Of a DNA stretch of 20,740 nucleotides, positions 1 through 6,692 are shown in pieces. Positions within the stretch are counted from its first letter, which is position 1. Each line of letters begins with the position of its first letter. The position numbers were made by a program, and so were the translations under genes. The notes under the pieces were generated by a model, which ran no database searches, was not told the origin of the DNA, and saw only the letters and a list, made by a program, of their open reading frames with translations. The stretch covers positions 1 to 20,740 of the forward strand of contig JANQOC010000734.1 of assembly GCA_028279265.1 (NCBI GenBank), written 5' to 3'. The DNA is from Hyphomicrobiales bacterium. GTDB taxonomy: Bacteria; Pseudomonadota; Alphaproteobacteria; Rhizobiales; CAYWUX01.

Positions 1-1402
1 CTGTCTGGGACGTAACGATTTTCCGGGCACCCTGGCTTAACAGATCAATGGCGGCCAGTTCAGCTATGGATTTCGTCTCGCTGATCAGCAGAATATCTCG
101 GTCCAAGTCTATTTTGGATTGGGAGATTTCCGGTCGAATGGACCACTGGGCCCCCTCCAGGTGACACGCTCTGAAGTCCATGCTCGACCGCAGATCGATT
201 ATCTGAATTCCATCACCGACGAGTCTAACTAGTTCATCTGCAGAAACCTCAGGAAGTGAATCGGGAATGTAGGCGCCTCCTTTCCCTTGGTCGGCATCGG
301 AGACCGCGGCACCGCCGGTCCACGCATCCGCTTCGACTTTGTTTTCGTCAAGCGTGCAAACATAGACATCATGTCCCATCTGTTGCAGCCACATGGCGGT
401 GGCGCTTGCCCGCAGTCCGGTATCATCAATCAACACGGTCCTCGCGCCTCGGACAGTCATCCAGTTGTCCGTTGCCTGAACCAGTTGTCCGCCGGGGGCA
501 TGAATTGCCGGCTGATAGTGACCATCGGTAAATTCCGCCGTCGTGCGCACGTCAAACAAATAGGTCGTCCTGTCTTTTTCACTCAGCCACGACTCAAGTT
601 CCTGCAAGTCTGTTGCTGGAATACTGAATTTCTGCCGCAATTTTGCCCCTTGATTTCTGGATAGCTCGATCTGTGACGCCGAAAATTCTGAAAAAGGCTG
701 AGGATCTGTGCCGAATTCCAAGTCCAGGCCGGCCAGTTGCCAGCCCTGGGTTCCGTTCTCCAGGGCAACGATCGGATTCTCCAATCCCATATGAATGAGA
801 GACTGGGCACCAATAATGCTGCGGGTCCGCCCGGCGCAATTAACCACGATTTTCGTCGAACTGTCGTCTACGATTTGCGGCAGCCGATGACCCAGCTCCG
901 CATTGGGACAGCACCGGGCTCCGGGGATCGTCATCTTCCAGTACTCCTCCGGTGTCCGGCCGTCGAGAATAACGAACCCTTCACCGCTTTGTTTCAGGTC
1001 CTGAAGTTGTTGGGCCGATATGTGCGGTGTACCATTTTCAATTTCAACCAGTTCTCCAAATGCCTTGCTCGGGACATGAACCCCTTTGAAGAGATTGAAA
1101 CCTGCCTTTTTCCAGGCCCTAATTCCGCCTTCAACGATAGAAATATCGCCGAAATGCAGGTCTTCCAGCCTCCGGGCGGCTTTCTCGGCGATACCGTTAC
1201 CCGCGTCGATCAATACAATGGGGACCGCCTGCCTGATCTGTCGTCGCTGGAATTCCAACTCCAGGCGACTGTAGGGAATATTGATGGAAAACAGGGCCTG
1301 ACCTTCCCCGAATTCACCGGCTTCCCGAACGTCGACAAATGCGTATTCATCTGGCAGGAATATTCTGTTTTTTGCCGCAGCGGCGTCAATCTGCTTCCAC
1401 AT
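1..1402 (-). CDS. Multi-domain rhodanese-like sulfurtransferase (partial, 3' end outside window)
   Basis: The frame is open without a stop from the ATG at 1402 down to base 1 (467 codons), so the C-terminus lies beyond the left edge. Four successive rhodanese-like domains are visible, each opening with an Asp-x-Arg strand: VDVREAGEF near residue 23, LDGRTPEEY near 147, FDVRTTAEF near 303 and IDLRSSMDF near 404. Rhodaneses carry sulfane sulfur on an active-site Cys. Only domain 2 has that loop (CAGRTR, Cys189). The equivalent positions are Asp66 in domain 1, Asp327 in domain 3 and Ser441 in domain 4. The protein therefore probably has one catalytic domain and three structural or binding ones. 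There is no signal peptide, so it should be cytosolic. It is divergent from the SulP transporter, which suggests a sulfur or anion link. The rhodanese fold is certain; the sulfur donor and acceptor are unknown. Confidence 0.9.
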   Translation of the reverse strand, partial: MWKQIDAAAAKNRIFLPDEYAFVDVREAGEFGEGQALFSINIPYSRLELEFQRRQIRQAVPIVLIDAGNGIAEKAARRLEDLHFGDISIVEGGIRAWKKAGFNLFKGVHVPSKAFGELVEIENGTPHISAQQLQDLKQSGEGFVILDGRTPEEYWKMTIPGARCCPNAELGHRLPQIVDDSSTKIVVNCAGRTRSIIGAQSLIHMGLENPIVALENGTQGWQLAGLDLEFGTDPQPFSEFSASQIELSRNQGAKLRQKFSIPATDLQELESWLSEKDRTTYLFDVRTTAEFTDGHYQPAIHAPGGQLVQATDNWMTVRGARTVLIDDTGLRASATAMWLQQMGHDVYVCTLDENKVEADAWTGGAAVSDADQGKGGAYIPDSLPEVSADELVRLVGDGIQIIDLRSSMDFRACHLEGAQWSIRPEISQSKIDLDRDILLISETKSIAELAAIDLLSQGARKIVTSQT

Positions 1403-1589
1403 GTTTCACTTCCAACTCTCAGACAGGAATTCCAGCAACAGAGCTATCAAATAATCCGCAGTTAAAAAAGAACAACCTGAATGATAAATCCGGCGGGAAA
1501 CTCGTGTTGCCCCGGTCGTGTAAAAAAATACAGGCTTTGGACTATAATCGAGACAACCCGTATATTTGAATGTAAACAAATTATTCCAG
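1403..1589. promoter_or_regulatory. Divergent intergenic control region, rhodanese / SulP
   Basis: These 187 bases separate two divergently read genes and must hold both promoters unless the genes are internal to longer transcripts. On the plus strand a perfect -10-like TATAAT sits at 1543-1548, about 40 bases before the ATG of the transporter. No convincing -35 hexamer lies 16-18 bases upstream of it, so the promoter assignment is tentative. No strong Shine-Dalgarno sequence is seen before the transporter start. Confidence 0.3.
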
Positions 1590-3857
1590 ATGACAGATGA
1601 GATCCAACATAACACCCATTCTCCGCAGTCGAAAGCGGGGGCAAGTTCCATTTGGCTCTCTCTGAAAGACCACAAGCACACGACGGAAACCGTCTCCCGG
1701 GATATGGCGGCCGGAGCGATCGCTTCCCTGGTCACTGTCGCCTACTGTATTTCATTCAGCGCTCTCATATTTCAGGGATCGATTTCGAGCGGTATTTCCC
1801 TGGGATTGACGGCTCTCCTCACCGGTTCCCTGATTACCGGTCTCATCGTCTCGGCGACGACACGCCTGGCCCCGGCCGATGCCGGACCCGACACACCGGC
1901 CGTTGCCGTTATGGGCGTCCTGGCCGCTTCCATGTCATCACAGATGGCAGCCCAGGGCGTTGCCGAGGAAATCATCGTCATCCAGATCATGATCGCGATA
2001 ACTTTCGCAACTTTTTTGACCGGCATAGTCTTATTCCTGCTGGGAACTTTTCGACTTGGACTTTCCCTCAGATTTGTCCCCTATCCGGTCATCGGCGGAT
2101 TCCTGGCCGCATCAGGGTGTATTTTGATCTTTGGCGGTATCGATGTCATGACCGAGTTGCCAATGGGAACGGATCTGTCTGTTTACTTAAACCTGCTCAG
2201 CCAGGAACATGGCCTCAAAATTGTCGTTGGCCTCGGGTTCGCCATCCTGATTTTCCTGGTGCGCATCAGGACAAAAAGTTTTCTCGTTCTGCCCGTTTGT
2301 TTTTTCATTGCGGTTGCCGGTATTGACGCCTACCTGCTGGGTCCCTGGGCTCCCGCAGGAGCGAGCACAGGTTGGTATCTCTCGGCGCAGGATGACTTCA
2401 CGTTCTGGATGCCGGTCGCCGCAATTGCCAAGCATGGTATTGACTGGGGCAGCATACTTCGCAATTCCGCGGAAATTGGCGCTGTATGCGGCGTTACGGC
2501 GATATCGATGCTGCTGGATGTTTCCAGCCTCGAAGTTTCCAAAGGCAAGAGTACCGACCTGGACAGTGAATTGCGCACCAATGGATTTGGCAACATGATC
2601 GCCGCACTGTTTGGCGGCGTGGCCGGCAATCTCTCACTGAACGGCAGTGTTCTTATTTCGGAAGCCGGGGCCATATCCCGCTTGTCCGGCATGTTCGCCG
2701 CCCTGTTCTGCGGCGTTATCCTGCTGATCGGCTCGGAGGTCGCAATGCTGGTTCCGAAGCCAATTCTCGGGGGATTACTGACCTATCTGGGACTTGTCAT
2801 TTTGAATCAGGCTCTTCTGCAGTCTCCCACCCTGAGGTCATGGACTGATTTTGTGCTGGCACTGGCGATCATGCTGGTCATTGTTTATGCCGGTTATTTG
2901 CTTGGCGTAGCCCTCGGTCTGGTTGGCGCCTGCCTGATGTTTGCCTTCAGCTATGGGCGCATCGGCGTTGTGCGGCGTCATCTCACACGATCGACATTCT
3001 CCAGCATCGTTGATCGTGCCGCGGAAGAAAATCGCATGCTGATGGATAATGGCGATCGTATCCATGTCTTCTGGTTATCGGGTTTTATCTTCTTTGGGTC
3101 GTCCAATGGCCTGTTTGAAAGAATTCGCAAGAGTATCGACGAACAGACGGACCCGCCGATCGGTTATGTAATTCTCGACTTTGCCGAGGTCACGGGCATC
3201 GATTCCTCGGCATTGCTGAGCCTGGTCAAACTGAAAAATTACTGCCAGCAAAGAGACGTGAAACTCGTCCTGGCCAGTTTACCGGAAAACCTCAAGATCG
3301 AACTGCAGAAATCCAGGCTCTCGGACAAGGTTTCAGACCGCATATTCGACAATAGAAACGAAGCGCTTGAATGGTGCGAGGTGTGCCTGTTGGGCGAAAC
3401 CATCATTGAGTTGGAATCCATAGACAGTATCGAAGACTGGTTTCGTGCCGAACTCGGAGCCAAAGTCGATGATCTGGATCTGGCGAAATATTTCCAGCGT
3501 ACCGAGTTTGACACCGAAGATGTGGTTTATGAGCAGGGCACGGATGCCAACAGCATCGAACTCATAACCAAGGGATGCATCGCCATAACGATTAGCGACA
3601 ATAAGGGCAATCACATGCGGCTACGGCGCATGCGCGGTCGAACGGTGGTCGGAGAAATGGGTTTTTACCGCAGCGCACGGCGAACCGCGAACGTGATCGC
3701 CGAAGAACCGACAGTCGTTTACAGCCTTTCGAAAAGCGCATTTGAAGAGATGCAGAAAAACGATCCCGAAGCCGCAGCGGCGTTTCACAAATTCATCATC
3801 CGAATTCTTTCGGACCGGCTGGAATTTGCCAATCGCGAGATATCAGCACTGTTATAA
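1590..3857 (+). CDS. SulP-family anion transporter with STAS and cyclic-nucleotide-binding domains
   Basis: Inner-membrane SulP (SLC26-like) transporter of 755 residues. Residues about 35-450 form a series of hydrophobic segments with family-like stretches such as AGNLSLNGS followed by GAISRLSG. A STAS domain follows at roughly 487-577, with the DSS motif (Asp538-Ser540) at the usual phospho-site position. Residues about 630-752 form a cNMP-binding (CAP_ED) fold whose phosphate-binding cassette keeps GE (688-689) and RTA (698-700), so ligand binding looks possible. SulP proteins carry sulfate, bicarbonate, dicarboxylates or other anions; the substrate cannot be told here. The C-terminal domain suggests gating by cAMP or cGMP, and an adenylate cyclase is encoded at 6693-8537. 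The start is the ATG at 1590. An in-frame TTG at 1566 would add eight residues, and neither start has a clear ribosome site. It converges on the DUF3307 gene 22 bases downstream. Confidence 0.92.
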   Translation: MTDEIQHNTHSPQSKAGASSIWLSLKDHKHTTETVSRDMAAGAIASLVTVAYCISFSALIFQGSISSGISLGLTALLTGSLITGLIVSATTRLAPADAGPDTPAVAVMGVLAASMSSQMAAQGVAEEIIVIQIMIAITFATFLTGIVLFLLGTFRLGLSLRFVPYPVIGGFLAASGCILIFGGIDVMTELPMGTDLSVYLNLLSQEHGLKIVVGLGFAILIFLVRIRTKSFLVLPVCFFIAVAGIDAYLLGPWAPAGASTGWYLSAQDDFTFWMPVAAIAKHGIDWGSILRNSAEIGAVCGVTAISMLLDVSSLEVSKGKSTDLDSELRTNGFGNMIAALFGGVAGNLSLNGSVLISEAGAISRLSGMFAALFCGVILLIGSEVAMLVPKPILGGLLTYLGLVILNQALLQSPTLRSWTDFVLALAIMLVIVYAGYLLGVALGLVGACLMFAFSYGRIGVVRRHLTRSTFSSIVDRAAEENRMLMDNGDRIHVFWLSGFIFFGSSNGLFERIRKSIDEQTDPPIGYVILDFAEVTGIDSSALLSLVKLKNYCQQRDVKLVLASLPENLKIELQKSRLSDKVSDRIFDNRNEALEWCEVCLLGETIIELESIDSIEDWFRAELGAKVDDLDLAKYFQRTEFDTEDVVYEQGTDANSIELITKGCIAITISDNKGNHMRLRRMRGRTVVGEMGFYRSARRTANVIAEEPTVVYSLSKSAFEEMQKNDPEAAAAFHKFIIRILSDRLEFANREISALL

Positions 3858-3879
3858 ACCCGGGAAACGGTGTTCAAGA

Positions 3880-4302
3880 TCAGTTCGCGATCAATATTGC
3901 GATCATCAGAATGTAAGTTATCTGGTGCAGGAACTGATCGGTGCCAAGGGCGATCCAAAATGATGTCTGCTGTGTCGTCCATTGTTTGTTGTGAACGATA
4001 CGCTCCTTGCACCAGTCAAGATGATAGTGAATGACGAATTCAGCCACCAGAAGCAAAATGAGCAAGCTACCTGCAGGAGCAAACACAAAGTAGATTATCG
4101 GAGCTGATCCGATCACATGGATGGCTGAGTGGAGAATGCCGCCGGGGTGAAAATAGGTCCCCTTATTCAATACCTGGTAGGTCGTCTGAAGATAGAAATC
4201 TGCGATAAGGTGTTTCGAAATGAACAGAAACATCGCCAGCAATATTTGCCCTGCAACGTCGGGCACTCCGAGCCCAGATGCTATAATCGACGAAAATTCC
4301 AT
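3880..4302 (-). CDS. DUF3307-family small membrane protein
   Basis: A 140-residue protein that is largely hydrophobic, with about four likely membrane segments. The stretch HLIADFYLQTTYQVLNKG (near residues 31-48) followed by a conserved His (HSAIHV, near 58-63) resembles DUF3307 proteins, which share an H-x-x-x-D-F-x-x-Q motif. Function is unknown for the family. It probably sits in the inner membrane. Its ATG at 4302 has no strong ribosome-binding site. It converges with the SulP gene, and no other gene on the same strand is close enough to form an operon. Confidence in the reading frame is good; the family call rests on motif recognition only. Confidence 0.75.
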   Translation of the reverse strand: MEFSSIIASGLGVPDVAGQILLAMFLFISKHLIADFYLQTTYQVLNKGTYFHPGGILHSAIHVIGSAPIIYFVFAPAGSLLILLLVAEFVIHYHLDWCKERIVHNKQWTTQQTSFWIALGTDQFLHQITYILMIAILIAN

Positions 4303-4788
4303 AGCTGTCGAAATCTAACACTCACATTAGCGGTTCCCGTCAGTCATAATCGATGAAATCTTCAGGAACACTTAATGATACCTACTATTTCACCTGTCGA
4401 CTGACACGCCTGTTGAAATTCTTAATCGATTTTGAGGGTGTTGCCTATTGCTGTAAGGGTTCATTTGAAAATATTATCGATTTATTCAATGACGCTTGGT
4501 GTAGCACTGTCGAGAAATTCGTACAATGTCTCAACACGTCTGGTACCTGGACGAGGGTTCTTTCGTCAATCGGCATTCAACGAGACGTGACGATTTTTTG
4601 TTTTGAATCGCGTATCGACCCTTCCCATCTTTATAGTAGAGAGCTTTGTTTGTAGCCTAGATACCGATTTACAGGCGCAATCGACCAGCTATTTGTTGAT
4701 CTCTTTCGAAATATTGCCTGATTGAGCTGGACGATCCTCGATTTCCAACATGTCCGCGGCGATCGCAATTTTCGTGAAAGGCAGGAAT
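4303..4788. other. Gene-poor AT-rich intergenic region with a possible terminator/sRNA
   Basis: This stretch of nearly 490 bases is richer in A and T than the flanking genes. The only sizeable open frame (4353-4655, plus, 100 codons) has no ribosome site, a Cys-rich low-complexity product and a composition unlike the neighbours, so I do not call it. Inside it is a hairpin followed by six T residues (4563-4599), which would suit a short untranslated transcript read rightwards. Confidence 0.4.
4563..4599 (+). terminator. Candidate Rho-independent terminator inside an intergenic region
   Basis: The arms TCGTCA (4563-4568) and TGACGA (4588-4593) are perfect complements over six bases with a 19-base loop. 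They are followed at once by TTTTTT (4594-4599) and then GTTTT. The stem is short and the loop long, so it is only a candidate. No annotated plus-strand gene lies directly upstream, which makes a small RNA the most natural client if it is real. Confidence 0.3.
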
Positions 4789-5106
4789 ATGACCTATTTT
4801 CACAGATTTCGCCTCCTAACTGGCGCACTTGCTGCAATTCTGTCGATACATCTGGTTTCCTCGACTGGCCTTGTTCAGGCCGAGTCCTGTCTCGCATACG
4901 ACAAACTGGCTGAATTCGTCGAGAAACGTTACCTCGAGAAGCCATTTGCCGACGGTCTCATCGATGAAAAAGTCATGATACAGCTGTTTAGGTCGGAAGC
5001 CGGGAGCTGGACACTGGCCATAATAAATACCGATGATGTCGCCTGCATTATTGCTTCGGGATCTCATTGGGAAAGATCCGTGATACCTCTCGGTCCGGGA
5101 ACGTGA
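4789..5106 (+). CDS. Small secreted protein of unknown function
   Basis: A 105-residue product beginning with a basic-hydrophobic signal peptide (MTYFHRFRLL then a hydrophobic run) and a likely cleavage after LVQA, near residue 18 of the hydrophobic stretch, leaving ESCLAYDKL at the mature N-terminus. The mature part contains a pattern I associate with short periplasmic proteins common in Alphaproteobacteria: an acidic or Leu/Phe-rich strand, then SWTLAIIN, a Cys, ASGSHWE. Two Cys residues in the mature part could form a disulfide. The start at 4789 is preferred because AGGCAGGA lies just upstream. An upstream ATG at 4750 would disrupt the signal peptide. It converges with the cupin gene 39 bases away. 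No function can be assigned. Confidence 0.7.
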   Translation: MTYFHRFRLLTGALAAILSIHLVSSTGLVQAESCLAYDKLAEFVEKRYLEKPFADGLIDEKVMIQLFRSEAGSWTLAIINTDDVACIIASGSHWERSVIPLGPGT

Positions 5107-5145
5107 AACTCGTGACTTCCGTGACTTCGATATGACGCGAATGGG

Positions 5146-5514
5146 CTACTTTTTGCCAAATCCGGATCCTGCGGTACGATAATCATCCCGCGGCGGGCTG
5201 AAAATATCGATCACAAACGCCCCCTCTTCTCCCGCTTCGAATGTATGCTCGGTACCGCCGGGCGTTTTCCAGAAATCTCCTTTCTTAACTTCGAAAGTTT
5301 CATCGCCCTGGATGCGCTTGCCGCTTCCCTCAAGCATGATCCCCCATTGCTCTTCGGCATGAGAGTGGAGTGATCCCTTCGCATGCGGCTCACATCGCAC
5401 CAGAGAAATCATCACATTGTCTCCGAAAAATATATTGGTCGCCATTCCATCGGTGAGTTCTCTCGGAATTCCACCTTCCGGATTGAGAAAATTAAAAACG
5501 GATCGTTCTGACAC
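5146..5514 (-). CDS. Single-domain cupin protein
   Basis: A 122-residue cytosolic protein with one cupin barrel. The first cupin motif contains HSH (His50, His52) followed by EEQ (Glu54-Gln56) and a glycine-rich turn (EGSG). The second motif contains GDFWKTPGGTEH with His90. These residues form the usual metal site of small cupins. Such proteins may be dioxygenases, isomerases or simple sugar/acid binders, and the substrate cannot be inferred. Translation starts at GTG (5514), chosen because AGGAGAGG lies just upstream. It follows the dehydrogenase gene on the same strand after 84 bases, so the two may be co-transcribed and act on one small-molecule pathway. It ends 39 bases from the convergent small secreted protein. 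Confidence 0.85.
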   Translation of the reverse strand: MSERSVFNFLNPEGGIPRELTDGMATNIFFGDNVMISLVRCEPHAKGSLHSHAEEQWGIMLEGSGKRIQGDETFEVKKGDFWKTPGGTEHTFEAGEEGAFVIDIFSPPRDDYRTAGSGFGKK

Positions 5515-5598
5515 GTGGTTTCCTCTCCTGTAACTGGTTTTGAAAAATTTGGTTGTTCCGCCGACTCAGACATACAAACTTGAGCGGTTTGACAGCAC

Positions 5599-6669
5599 TT
5601 AGTCCGCCTGCTCGATGTGACCGACGACATATTCGGTGAACTCTTTGGTGCCCAGATTGCCGCCAAGATCAGCCGTTCTTGACTCTTCATTTTCAATTGT
5701 CCGCGCGACGGCCGCTTCAATCCGGGTGGCCGCGTCCGAATAGGATGCCTGATTTGTCCTGTTGCCGAACCACTCGAGCATCATCGATGCGGAAAGGATC
5801 AGCGAAGTCGGATTGGCAATATTCCGGCCCTCGATATCCGGTGCTGAACCGTGTTGCGCCTGAGCGGCACACAGATTGTCGCCAGCATTAACCGAACCGG
5901 CCAGCCCCAGACTGCCGGAGAGTTCCGAAGCAAGGTCCGACAGGATATCCGCGTGGAAATTCGTGGCACAGACGACGTCGAACTCTGAAGGATGCCGGAC
6001 CAGGAGTGCAGCCATGGCATCCACAATACGTTCTTCCAGCACAACATCAGGAAAGTCCTCAGCCACCTTTCGCACCTCCCGAAGAAACAATCCATCGGTT
6101 AGAATGAACGTGTTGGACTTGTGCACCGCTGTCACTTTCTTTCTACGGGTTTGCGCAAGTTCAAAGGAACGGCGTGCGATCCTCTCACTCGCTTTCGCCG
6201 TAATCTTCCGGATCGACATGGCTGTGTTTTCATCCGGCATGAACTCTCCACTTCCCGCGTACATGTTGCGGTCGGGATAAAAGCCCTCTGTCGCCTCACG
6301 CATTATAACGAGATCGAAATCTTCACCGGCCTTGTTCGGAAGATTTTTCCAACTGTGAGCGGGGCGAACATTTGCATATAGATCGAGTTTTGACCGGAAA
6401 ACTGCGGAAACATTCACGCCACCTGTCCCGAACTCCGGATATTGCAGGTGTGAAATTGGCCCCAGCAGAACGCCATCGCTAGCGACGGCTTTCTCCAGCA
6501 TTTCATCGCGGCAGGTCGTTCCATATTTCTTGTACGACTCAATGCCCGCAACTTCATGCTCAAGGTCCAGAGTGATGTCTGATTTCTTTTGTACCGAATC
6601 CAGGACCTTCAGCGTCGATTCCGTGATTTCGGGCCCGATGCCATCTCCCGGCAACACCAGAATTTTCAT
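5599..6669 (-). CDS. Isocitrate/isopropylmalate dehydrogenase family oxidoreductase
   Basis: A beta-decarboxylating dehydrogenase of 356 residues that oxidises a 2-hydroxy acid with NAD(P). It keeps the family signatures: PGDGIGPE near residue 7, substrate arginines Arg92, Arg102 and Arg124, catalytic Tyr131 (EGFY) and Lys184 (VHKSN), metal-binding aspartates Asp217, Asp241 and Asp245, and the nucleotide loop HGSAPDI at 273-279. The residues before Arg92 (VNVSAVF) are neither the Leu-rich set usual for LeuB nor the Ser/Asn arrangement of isocitrate dehydrogenase. The substrate could be isopropylmalate, tartrate, malate, homoisocitrate or a relative. No leuA, leuC or leuD lies nearby, which argues against a leucine operon. 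AGGGAG precedes the ATG. The start is 23 bases after the cyclase stop, suggesting an operon that may continue into the cupin. Confidence 0.9.
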   Translation of the reverse strand: MKILVLPGDGIGPEITESTLKVLDSVQKKSDITLDLEHEVAGIESYKKYGTTCRDEMLEKAVASDGVLLGPISHLQYPEFGTGGVNVSAVFRSKLDLYANVRPAHSWKNLPNKAGEDFDLVIMREATEGFYPDRNMYAGSGEFMPDENTAMSIRKITAKASERIARRSFELAQTRRKKVTAVHKSNTFILTDGLFLREVRKVAEDFPDVVLEERIVDAMAALLVRHPSEFDVVCATNFHADILSDLASELSGSLGLAGSVNAGDNLCAAQAQHGSAPDIEGRNIANPTSLILSASMMLEWFGNRTNQASYSDAATRIEAAVARTIENEESRTADLGGNLGTKEFTEYVVGHIEQAD

Positions 6670-6692
6670 ACCAAGTTTTCTCCCTATTCAAT

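Noticed and set aside
737..1465. Long plus-strand open frame (242 codons), plus shorter ones at 256-664
   Set aside because: They are opposite-strand shadows of the multi-rhodanese gene, whose frame is open across the whole region and has clear motifs.
4353..4655. 100-codon plus-strand open frame
   Set aside because: No ribosome site, Cys-rich product without a domain, composition unlike the neighbouring genes, and a terminator-like hairpin inside it.
4631..4945. 104-codon minus-strand open frame
   Set aside because: Overlaps the start and signal peptide of the small secreted protein on the other strand and has no supporting features.
5111..5128. Tandem CGTGACTTC repeat between convergent genes
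   Set aside because: Only two nine-base units with no flanking structure, so chance is a sufficient explanation.
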